Positions 1 to 6,834 of a stretch of DNA of 8,894 nt are shown here, in pieces. The position numbers and the translations under genes are program-made. This DNA is from Methanosarcinaceae archaeon (GTDB lineage: Archaea > Halobacteriota > Methanosarcinia > Methanosarcinales > Methanosarcinaceae), in assembly GCA_030609665.1 (NCBI GenBank), contig JAUWBW010000066.1, positions 1 to 8,894 on the forward strand, in the 5' to 3' direction. A model generated the notes under the pieces. It was not told the DNA's origin and did not search any database. It was given only the letters and a program-made list of their open reading frames with translations. Each line of letters begins with the position of its first letter. Within the stretch, counting starts at the first letter, position 1.

Positions 1-494
1 GCACTATCACTATCACTGATTGCGGTCTCCATCAATGTTTCTTCCACGGGTATCCTGAATATCCCCATGGTTGCATTCTTCTGTGCCACGTTATTTCCGG
101 GCATCATCTCGAACATTGCGGTACCTGAAACGGTGGCAGCACCATTGAATCCTGCACAGGTTCCGTTCTCGATCTGATCCTTTAGCTGATCCATCTCAGC
201 TTTACTGGTGGATTTTGATACAACATCGGCGCCGGTGATGGTATTTCCATCCTGGATAATTACCGTTCGTTCTCCGATATAGTAATACGTTCCCCATTGG
301 GATTGTGACTCTTTGACGGATCTGATCTTATAGAAACCATCAGGCAAATTAACAAAACTATATGCAGCACTATCACTATCACTGGTTGTGTTTGCAACCA
401 GTTCCATTGTTGTTTCTTCTGCCGATACCACTGGCGCAAGTGCCAGGATGAACAATATACTTAATAGTAATAAACTCCTCTTTATTTGATACAT
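1..494 (-). CDS. Secreted repeat protein, 5' part only (runs off left edge)
   Basis: Open frame of 164 full codons from an ATG at 494, cut by the window edge. The start is set by a GAGGAG ribosome binding site five bases upstream. Residues 1-25 form a signal peptide: charged start (MYQIKR), hydrophobic core, cleavage after VVSA. The mature part looks beta-rich (SFVNLPDGFYKI, near 46-57, as in carboxypeptidase-regulatory-like folds). A repeat is visible: EET-x-ME followed by SDSDSA at residues 26-43 recurs at 151-165, and the DNA at 1-18 is identical to 367-384, exactly 122 codons apart. The protein therefore probably carries at least two domains of about 120 residues. Sequons NTT, NGT and NAT suggest glycosylation outside the cell. 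It shares its leader design with the cobN-like gene, so the two products may act together, for example as substrate binder and chelatase (inference). I do not recognise a named family. Confidence 0.85.
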   Translation of the reverse strand, partial: MYQIKRSLLLLSILFILALAPVVSAEETTMELVANTTSDSDSAAYSFVNLPDGFYKIRSVKESQSQWGTYYYIGERTVIIQDGNTITGADVVSKSTSKAEMDQLKDQIENGTCAGFNGAATVSGTAMFEMMPGNNVAQKNATMGIFRIPVEETLMETAISDSDS

Positions 495-558
495 GTTATC
501 TCCTCGATAATATGTAGAGCATCCCGGGTTCTTTGCTTGGCAGCATCCCGGGCTGCCC
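492..558 (-). promoter_or_regulatory. Structured 5' leader with hairpin and conserved loop (copy 1)
   Basis: On the minus strand, GGGCAGCCCGGG (558-547) can pair with CCCGGGATGCTC (528-517): 12 positions with one mismatch and one G-U pair. The loop contains GCCAAGCAA (541-533). Then follows ACATATTATCGAGGAGATAAC just before the ATG, with the ribosome binding site inside. The same arrangement stands before the cobN-like gene. An alternative fold exists because CCCGGGATGCT occurs twice and GCAGC/GCTGC can pair locally. It does not match the cobalamin riboswitch B12 box. Ligand and mechanism are unknown. Confidence 0.6.
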
Positions 559-641
559 CTTTCTTTTGTATTGTTTTAGAAACTTCAATTTATCATGATT
601 TTGAATTCAACTGACTTATTTTAAATCAACTTTACTTGTTC

Positions 642-655
642 TTATAAAACTTTCG
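642..655 (-). promoter_or_regulatory. TATA box and BRE for the secreted repeat protein
   Basis: The minus strand reads CGAAAG followed by TTTTATAA, a good archaeal BRE plus TATA box. Transcription would start about 25 bases downstream, near 620. That leaves an untranslated leader of about 125 bases before the ATG at 494, enough to hold the hairpin at 517-558. Confidence 0.55.
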
Positions 656-1059
656 GAAAAGTTGTAATAGCAAAACATTTCAAACAATGATAGACTTGAC
701 TTTCAAAGATGTAGTGAAAAACAATATTAAGCAATCTAATCAATGTATGACCTAGCAAAACATAAACCTCCTTTCTATCGATTCACCTAGTTATCCATAA
801 ATCCCCCCAAATCAGCAGTTAAAACAATCTGGCTTGTTTTACATCTATCTCTTCAACCACCATGCCAAATATCTGTAGAAAAGCATACATACAAATGCAC
901 AGGAAAATATGTGCCCTGATGTTGAAATCCTTATGATGATTGACTGGTCCTATCGGAATGAGGAGTACGACACTATCCCATTTCCCGGTTGTTTTTAAGG
1001 CGCTGATACACTCTCCTCCCCCCGGAGTATGGCCATTCCCAACAGTTTCCTTATAATTA
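656..1059. other. Intergenic stretch without recognised gene
   Basis: About 400 bases between the promoter of the left gene and the terminator of the cobN-like gene. I see no frame with a convincing start, ribosome binding site and protein-like composition. A 29-codon plus-strand frame at 909-998 is too short to support. A short GC-rich inverted repeat (CTCC/GGAG) lies near 1013-1026. No tRNA or CRISPR structure is seen. Confidence 0.5.
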
Positions 1060-1107
1060 TAATTAAAAAAATAAAGATGAGCGGCACTTTTAAAAGCTCA
1101 TGCCGCT
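1060..1107 (-). terminator. Hairpin plus T-tract terminator of the cobN-like operon
   Basis: On the minus strand, 11 bases after the cobN-like stop, AGCGGCA (1107-1101) and TGCCGCT (1086-1080) form a perfect seven-base stem around an inner CTTTTAAAAG palindrome. A T-rich run (CTTTATTTTTTT and on) follows at about 1078-1062. Hairpin plus T-tract fits transcription termination; in archaea the T-tract alone may suffice. Confidence 0.7.
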
Positions 1108-1118
1108 AAACAAACATC

Positions 1119-4100
1119 TTATGTTCTACGCCTCCTGAATCCGATAAATATCGCACCAACTGCCAGCAGAACCAGCACTGCCCCGACCACATCAGATCCC
1201 GAGAATGAAGGTTGACTTGCAGCATTGTCCGAAGTTGCATCCTTTGTCATTTCATAACCTTCCACATAGCTATCGGGTGTTGACTTCATAGATGTCTCCT
1301 GTGCCGGGTTGGCACTGGTTCCATAGCCTGCATCAGATTCAATAGTCTGATTACCGTTTCCGGATTCAATTATTTTCGCTGTTCCGGTGCTACTACCTGA
1401 ACTATATCTTTCTGATTGAGTACTGTCTGATGGCGTCTCCCGCTGTGTTGCTTCCTGCATCAGTCTATTATATGCTTCCTGATCTGCAGCACTTATGCCG
1501 GCAACTGACATCATGCCCTGTATGTACTCATCAAGCAAGGGGTTGCCACAGGTGTGGTGGCAGCATGTGACACCGTTGTCGGCTACGGATTCCACGTATT
1601 CCTGCACGAGGGCATTGATCACAGCCTGATCGGCATTCCAGTAGTCCTTTCGCGCGGTTTCAATCATCCGTGCGACCATGGACTGATATTGATATGGATT
1701 ATCTTTGAAAAACTCATCCAAACCAAGGTCATCATACTTGTCGTTGACGTAGATGTTGTATATCTCGTTCCAGTCAGAATCTGTTACAAGGTCAGGTGTC
1801 GTCACGTCCCAGCCCCACATATACTCGGTGAACTTCATGAATTCCCTTGCACCTGCGTAATCGTATTCTATCATTCCTTTGATCCATTTTGGATTGAAGT
1901 ACCGTGCACGCAGCTCTATCCTGAACGCCTCTTTCAATGTGACCATCTGGAGATTGTCTACATTCGACAGGTCTGCGATATACATCTCCGGATTTTCACC
2001 TGTCAATGATCTCACTGCAAGGCCAAGTCCTCCAAGGTACTGGTAGAAATCATCGTTATCGATAATTCCGAACAGGTTCGATGAGTCACTATGGACAGCT
2101 GCATCCACATCCATGAGATTCAACCTGAACACATCCTCATAATTATCACCCCATATGTCCTGCCCATAGATGTTGGACATGCGTGATATGTACAGGTCCG
2201 CAAGTTTTTTATCGCTGTCCCATGTCTCACTCGCGGTCACCGCACCCGGAAGTCCGGTACCATAAGCACCAGGAGCCTCTGTGAATATCCTGGACCGTGA
2301 AATTAACTTTGCAGTGTCGTTGTCGTATCCACTGGCTTTGAGTGCATCCTCCATCTTCAGGGAGTTCCACCTGACAAAATTCGTTTCATTGGTCTCATTG
2401 AGTTCTGCAACTGTCCGGACCGCCTTATCGATCAGCTCAAGCTGATACGGGAACGTATCCCTGTACAGTCCTGAAGGTGTGATGAGCACATCGATCCTTG
2501 GGCGACCAGAGGGGGTCAGATTTGCCAATGGAATTACTTCGAAACCTGTGATCCTGCCCCAGCTTCTTGTTGGCTTGACACCCAGAAGCGAGTATATCTG
2601 GGCCTCCATGAGTCCATGATGACGCATGGTCTCCACAGACCACAGGACATAGGCTACCTTGTTCGGATAGTTCCCGTGTGTCATGTTGTACTGTGTGAGC
2701 AAGTTATCGACAAGGGTAGCTCCCAGTGCCTCAGTCTCTGCGTCAGGGAACTTTCTCTGGTCGAAACTGTAGAAGTTCCTGCCTGTTGGCAGAGCCTCAG
2801 GATTTCTGATCGGATCATTTCCGGGTCCGGGTTCGATATATCCAGCATTGAGGGCATGCAGCACCTGGTCGATCTCACGGGTGGTTTGCCCCAGAAGAGT
2901 GGAATAGTTAAGTGCCATATTCAGATCTGCCGTGATGTTCGCGTCGGTGAGGTTCAGTACCTCGATCTGGGCAGATGAAACGTTCATGCCATTGAGTAAT
3001 GTAGCATTCAACAAATCATTGGCACGCTGTTCGGTTGCAACCTCCCAATCATCTTCAGGTCCCTCCTTGTCATAAGGAAAGAGATTTGTTATGTGTTCGA
3101 TGAAATCACTGCGAAGCATTGATTTGACCATACAGACGAGTTTCTCATCCTGTGGCGCGACACCAAAAGTATGGATACCAAGAGGCATGAGCGTACCCTG
3201 CAGTTTATGCAGATAGTCATGGAGAGTGACTGAAATGAAGTTCGTATAATCAGGTTCTGTCATATTCCTGAGTTCATCAGGAGTTACGCCAAGATCATTT
3301 TCCATTGAAAGATTTATGTAAAGCCCGATCATACTGTCGCGATAGAGTGCCATCATTTCAGTATAATTGCCACTCTTGGCCTCTTCATACCTATGTAGCT
3401 TGTCATGCATTGTTGCCAGTTCACCATACAAACCTGATTCTGCTATGGGAGGGATCAGGTGGTCTATGATCACAGCATTACCCCTGCGCTTTGCTTGTGT
3501 ACCTTCACCCACATTGTCCATGATGTAGGGATATACTACAGGTGTATCGTCCACCATGATGGATGGATAATCGTATCTCCAAAGGCCGACCTCCTTCCCT
3601 GGTAACCATTCCTGCGTACCATGCGTACCGAAGTGAATCATGGCATCAGCATCATATATCTTGTTGATCCAGAAATATGTTGCAAGATACTGGTGTGTCG
3701 GTGGCAGTGACTTGTCGTGATATATGAGTGATTCATCAGATAGACCACCTCTGGTCGGCTGGGGTATAAAATTGACATTTCCAAACTGTACGGTGGGGAT
3801 AACAAAGTTATCTTCATACACCATGATGTTGCCGGGTGCTTCACCCCATGTTGCTTCAACATCAACCCTGACCGAATCCGGTAAAGTGTTGTACCAGGAA
3901 AGATACTCGGTCACGGTCACGAGTGTAACATTGCCCGAGTTCACAACCTTCTCAAGCTCGCCTGGTGCCCATGCGCCAACGTTCCTGCTTTCGATGAACA
4001 GGTCGATGAACTCGCTGCCATTTGGAATCGTGCCATTCCCGATATCATAATCCGTTTTATTCATCGAATCAAGCAGCAATGTGAAACTTGAACCAATGTC

Positions 4101-5735
4101 AAGGTAACTGGCACCTATGTTGTTCTTGCCGCCCTCGTGGTTGTAGTAGATGATACTGATCTTCTTGTCAGCATTATTTGCTCTTCCAAGCTCTGCCCAT
4201 GAGATCGCACGGTCACACAGCCAGTCAACCTGTTCCATGACAGGCTCGTAGTATTCCTGACCCGTGACCGGATCTTTGACCTTACCTGCAATCCAGATAT
4301 AATCGATACAGCCATCGATCTCAGGTTGTGTGACCTGGAAAGCAATGGACATCAGGTCCAGCCCGCGCTGACTGGCATTGTACTCATCCGGGGTGCTATA
4401 AGAATCAAGTACTCCTTTGAGTACAGGAACATTGTATTTTTTCAGATAATCAACGCCCTCGGTTTGATTGCCATAGTTCAAATAAAAACTTTTCAGGGAG
4501 ATAATGGAATCCACCAGTACTGTTCCGTTCTGTGTGAAATAATCCACATCATCGGTACAAACCTTGTATGTTGAGAAGATGACATTGTATCCCTTTGATT
4601 CAAGATTGTTGATTATTGCATCATCGGTAGTATGGAGCAGGGTGTTTTTCTCGATATGATACGTAGCGATTATGCCGATGGTAGGTGCGGATGCATTATA
4701 GCCGTGATCTGCATACCACTCAAGATATTCAGTACTGTTCTCGAAGATTCTCGTCTTCGCATCGGGATGGTAGATGCCATGGTCAGGGATCAATGGAGGT
4801 ACGGCAAGAGAATACTCGATGTAAACATCCTCAAGGGTTACTCCGATGCAGCGGATCCAGTTCTCCATGTTCGTATATCCGCCATTCTCATGATAATCCT
4901 TCATTGTACTATTTTCCATGTCGAGGTTACTAACTCCGTAGGTATCTACGGAATTGCCAATGAGCCCGATCTGTGTGCTATTCTTTGCAGCAAGAAGTGC
5001 ATCTTTAAACTCTGGAAATTCGTTGGCACCGATCATACCCAGCATGATGACATCCTGCTCCGAGACGTCAGTCAGGTTTGCAGCTGCAGCTTCTTGTCCA
5101 GTCATTACGGTAACATTGAACTGGTCCGTGATCACACTTCTCTCACCTAAAACTTTGGTAAGATAAAAGTTGTCAGTTTCATAATTCAAAATAAACGTAA
5201 TATTGATCTCTGGATGCAGTAGTTCCGGATCAGGGATGCTCTCATTTGCCCATGCACCGCAGAACTTCTGTCCCATGAATTTGAGCATGGACTCCATATT
5301 CGCATCGCCACCCTGTATCCAGTATCTTTCGATGTCGGTGTACTCGCTTGAGTACAGGTCAACATTAGCCACAGTGATGTTGGATGAGAGATTGTATCCC
5401 ATCACCTTACTGCCATTACCATTATCCTTGGCAATGGTCAGGTTAGATGACAGGTTCGCCTGCCAGTCGTTGACCGTACTCTCAGCCTGCGATTCGATGA
5501 ATATGACTGAATAATTCGAGAAATTAAATCCTTCCGGTACTGTTGCATTGAAGATCGTTATATTCAATTGTTCCGATATGTTGGCATTTGACGTTGCATT
5601 ATTCAGGGCAACCTCATTGAAATCCGTACCCAGAATAAATAAGATGCTGTTGTTCTCTTCCGCCGATACCCCAGTTGTCAGTGCTGTTAACACCAATACA
5701 CTTATTATTAATAATAATCTATATTTTTGTTGCAT
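1119..5735 (-). CDS. Surface-anchored CobN-like (magnesium/cobalt chelatase H-type) protein
   Basis: A 1538-residue member of the CobN/BchH/HmuS family, whose known members insert metal into, or in HmuS are reported to remove it from, tetrapyrroles. I chose the ATG at 5735, not the in-frame ATG at 5810, because GAGGAG lies five bases upstream and the protein then opens with a signal peptide (MQQKYRLLLII...TGVSA, residues 1-25). Family motifs: NHEGGKNNIGASYLD at 532-546, PQPTRG at 658-663 and HFGTHGTQEWLPGK at 701-714, the latter holding the likely active-site His and Glu. A CCHHTC cluster at 1391-1396 ends the enzyme part. A Ser/Thr-rich linker follows, then one membrane helix (about 1516-1533) and RRRR at the C-terminus. 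About 40 N-x-S/T sequons spread over the protein argue that the whole enzyme is outside the cell. Last gene of its operon. No ChlI/ChlD ATPase partner is in the window. The metal, tetrapyrrole and reaction direction are not decided by the sequence. Confidence 0.93.
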   Translation of the reverse strand: MQQKYRLLLIISVLVLTALTTGVSAEENNSILFILGTDFNEVALNNATSNANISEQLNITIFNATVPEGFNFSNYSVIFIESQAESTVNDWQANLSSNLTIAKDNGNGSKVMGYNLSSNITVANVDLYSSEYTDIERYWIQGGDANMESMLKFMGQKFCGAWANESIPDPELLHPEINITFILNYETDNFYLTKVLGERSVITDQFNVTVMTGQEAAAANLTDVSEQDVIMLGMIGANEFPEFKDALLAAKNSTQIGLIGNSVDTYGVSNLDMENSTMKDYHENGGYTNMENWIRCIGVTLEDVYIEYSLAVPPLIPDHGIYHPDAKTRIFENSTEYLEWYADHGYNASAPTIGIIATYHIEKNTLLHTTDDAIINNLESKGYNVIFSTYKVCTDDVDYFTQNGTVLVDSIISLKSFYLNYGNQTEGVDYLKKYNVPVLKGVLDSYSTPDEYNASQRGLDLMSIAFQVTQPEIDGCIDYIWIAGKVKDPVTGQEYYEPVMEQVDWLCDRAISWAELGRANNADKKISIIYYNHEGGKNNIGASYLDIGSSFTLLLDSMNKTDYDIGNGTIPNGSEFIDLFIESRNVGAWAPGELEKVVNSGNVTLVTVTEYLSWYNTLPDSVRVDVEATWGEAPGNIMVYEDNFVIPTVQFGNVNFIPQPTRGGLSDESLIYHDKSLPPTHQYLATYFWINKIYDADAMIHFGTHGTQEWLPGKEVGLWRYDYPSIMVDDTPVVYPYIMDNVGEGTQAKRRGNAVIIDHLIPPIAESGLYGELATMHDKLHRYEEAKSGNYTEMMALYRDSMIGLYINLSMENDLGVTPDELRNMTEPDYTNFISVTLHDYLHKLQGTLMPLGIHTFGVAPQDEKLVCMVKSMLRSDFIEHITNLFPYDKEGPEDDWEVATEQRANDLLNATLLNGMNVSSAQIEVLNLTDANITADLNMALNYSTLLGQTTREIDQVLHALNAGYIEPGPGNDPIRNPEALPTGRNFYSFDQRKFPDAETEALGATLVDNLLTQYNMTHGNYPNKVAYVLWSVETMRHHGLMEAQIYSLLGVKPTRSWGRITGFEVIPLANLTPSGRPRIDVLITPSGLYRDTFPYQLELIDKAVRTVAELNETNETNFVRWNSLKMEDALKASGYDNDTAKLISRSRIFTEAPGAYGTGLPGAVTASETWDSDKKLADLYISRMSNIYGQDIWGDNYEDVFRLNLMDVDAAVHSDSSNLFGIIDNDDFYQYLGGLGLAVRSLTGENPEMYIADLSNVDNLQMVTLKEAFRIELRARYFNPKWIKGMIEYDYAGAREFMKFTEYMWGWDVTTPDLVTDSDWNEIYNIYVNDKYDDLGLDEFFKDNPYQYQSMVARMIETARKDYWNADQAVINALVQEYVESVADNGVTCCHHTCGNPLLDEYIQGMMSVAGISAADQEAYNRLMQEATQRETPSDSTQSERYSSGSSTGTAKIIESGNGNQTIESDAGYGTSANPAQETSMKSTPDSYVEGYEMTKDATSDNAASQPSFSGSDVVGAVLVLLAVGAIFIGFRRRRT

Positions 5736-5811
5736 GTTATCTCCTCGACCTCGATAATGTGTGTCGAGTACTTGAGGTACATTGCTTGGCGATGGTACCC
5801 AAGTGCTCAAC
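5733..5811 (-). promoter_or_regulatory. Structured leader with hairpin and conserved loop (copy 2), before the cobN-like gene
   Basis: On the minus strand, GTTGAGCACTTGGGTAC (5811-5795) pairs with GTACCTCAAGTACTCGAC (5780-5763): 16 pairs, counting one G-U, with one mismatch and one bulged T. The loop holds GCCAAGCAA (5790-5782), identical to copy 1. ACATTATCGAGG follows, then a second CGAGGAG and ATAAC before the ATG, again nearly as in copy 1. Stem sequences of the two copies are unrelated, so pairing rather than sequence is kept. It lies between DUF2149 and cobN in the 111-base gap. I see no strong TATA box there, so it probably acts inside the operon transcript. Confidence 0.6.
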
Positions 5812-5846
5812 TATCCTGTGTTTTTATCCATCAAATCTCACAAAAA

Positions 5847-6212
5847 CTAAGTTGAGTTTTCGTCCTCCTCTTCTTGTGGCACGTAGATAACTCTTCCATC
5901 CGCAAGTTTATATGCCGTACCAAGAGCTTCCCCGGTTCCACCTCCGATCTGTTCTGTCATATTCATGATCTCAATCGGCTTCCCCGGATTTTTTATAATG
6001 ATCGTCATGTCTTTTTGCCCCGGATTCTTCACGATAGTTATATCGTCAGTGGGACTGAGCAGTTCAGGTAACTGGTATGACATCACCAGTGCAACAAGCA
6101 ATGCCACCGAGAAGACCATTGCAATATCAAAAAGATTGGCAACACCCGTAAGCGGGTTTTGCTCATCTTCATTATTAATAAGTCCTGTTCGCCTTTGCCG
6201 CCTCCTTTTCAT
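5847..6212 (-). CDS. DUF2149 protein, ExbD/TolR-like motor subunit
   Basis: A 121-residue protein of the DUF2149 type. The N-terminus is very basic (MKRRRQRR), then NPLTGVANLFD leads into a single membrane helix at about 27-46, and the rest faces outside. D29 lies at the start of the helix, as the essential proton-carrying Asp of ExbD/TolR/MotB does, so the protein probably works as the ExbD-like partner of the channel encoded just upstream. The outer part contains a short tandem repeat, TIVKNPGQK and TIIIKNPGKP (about 59-76), then a Gly-rich turn and YKLADGRVIYVP. It ends in an acidic tail with an NST sequon. Its ATG overlaps the stop of the ExbB-like gene by four bases, and GAGGTG lies five bases upstream, so the two are translationally coupled. 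The DUF2149 name is from memory of the family; the ExbD role is inferred from layout, Asp and gene pairing. Confidence 0.85.
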   Translation of the reverse strand: MKRRRQRRTGLINNEDEQNPLTGVANLFDIAMVFSVALLVALVMSYQLPELLSPTDDITIVKNPGQKDMTIIIKNPGKPIEIMNMTEQIGGGTGEALGTAYKLADGRVIYVPQEEEDENST

Positions 6213-6832
6213 TCTTGCACCTCTATTGTATCCAGAATATAATCAATGTCAATCATATCCTGCCAGTACCATCGTTTTCTCACCTGTGTAAGCACATAAC
6301 CTATGCTTCCTGCAAACAGTCCGACCACTGTTGTTGCAAAAGCTATCATGAGGTTATTTGCCAGCTGCACGATATCACCTTGTGAAAGTCCGATAAGAGC
6401 AGGTCCAAGAGGGATCAGTGTCCCCATCAAACCCAGCATTGGTGCGATCGTTGCGATAATCCTTGTTTGCTCAAGCCTTTTTGCCATCCTGACCTCAGAT
6501 TCCTGTGATAGCCATTCAATGGCCGGGATCATATTCTTTTCAAGATGGTCTGCTGCAGAATTTGCAAAACCGGTAACTATGAAATTCTGTTTGATGTTAC
6601 GCAGGGATTGTGCAGCTGTTGTAAAAGATCCTTCCTTGACTTGTTCTCTTACTTCCATACAGCAAAGTTCAAGGTTGTTCACATCACGATTCCGTTTTGC
6701 ATATTCGGACATGAATTCTCCAATTAGGGATAGAGATAAAACTACCAGTAGCAGGAGAATAATTATGACCGGGTACAGCAATGAAGCTGAGAACGTATAC
6801 AATATGCCGAACAAAGAAGAAGTAGCATCCAT
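6209..6832 (-). CDS. MotA/TolQ/ExbB-family proton channel
   Basis: A 207-residue membrane protein with the ExbB/TolQ layout: one helix near 15-38, a long cytoplasmic segment with charged helices (about 40-120), then two helices at about 126-148 and 158-182 joined by a short loop. The motif TIAPMLGLMGTLIPLGPAL is the family signature of the second helix, and FATTVVGLFAG carries the Thr pair expected in the third. Such proteins form a pentamer around an ExbD-like dimer and use the proton gradient to do mechanical work on an outside partner. Here the partner is probably the DUF2149 protein, whose gene overlaps by four bases. It starts two bases after the DUF2162 stop; a GAGGT inside the end of DUF2162 can serve as ribosome binding site. 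I see no TonB gene in the window. Confidence 0.93.
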   Translation of the reverse strand: MDATSSLFGILYTFSASLLYPVIIILLLLVVLSLSLIGEFMSEYAKRNRDVNNLELCCMEVREQVKEGSFTTAAQSLRNIKQNFIVTGFANSAADHLEKNMIPAIEWLSQESEVRMAKRLEQTRIIATIAPMLGLMGTLIPLGPALIGLSQGDIVQLANNLMIAFATTVVGLFAGSIGYVLTQVRKRWYWQDMIDIDYILDTIEVQE

Positions 6833-6834
6833 TT

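Noticed and set aside
1..384. Direct repeat (18 bases at 1-18 and 367-384) as a mobile-element or attachment site
   Set aside because: The copies are in the same reading frame, 122 codons apart, and encode the same SDSDS segment, so they reflect a repeated protein domain.
909..998. 29-codon plus-strand frame (MCPDVEILMMIDWSYRNEEY...)
   Set aside because: Protein-like composition, but very short, no ribosome binding site and no recognised family; at most a gene relic.
4632..5150. 172-codon plus-strand frame opposite the cobN-like gene
   Set aside because: Antisense to a well-supported coding region with clear family motifs; Cys/Ile-rich composition typical of a shadow frame.
5736..5810. In-frame upstream extension of the cobN-like gene to an ATG at 5810
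   Set aside because: It would put 25 polar residues before the signal peptide, has no ribosome binding site, and would translate the hairpin; the ATG at 5735 has GAGGAG at ideal spacing, as in the other leader.
492..5811. Cobalamin riboswitch in the shared leaders
   Set aside because: The leader is much too short and the B12 box and the other conserved segments are not present. The structure differs.
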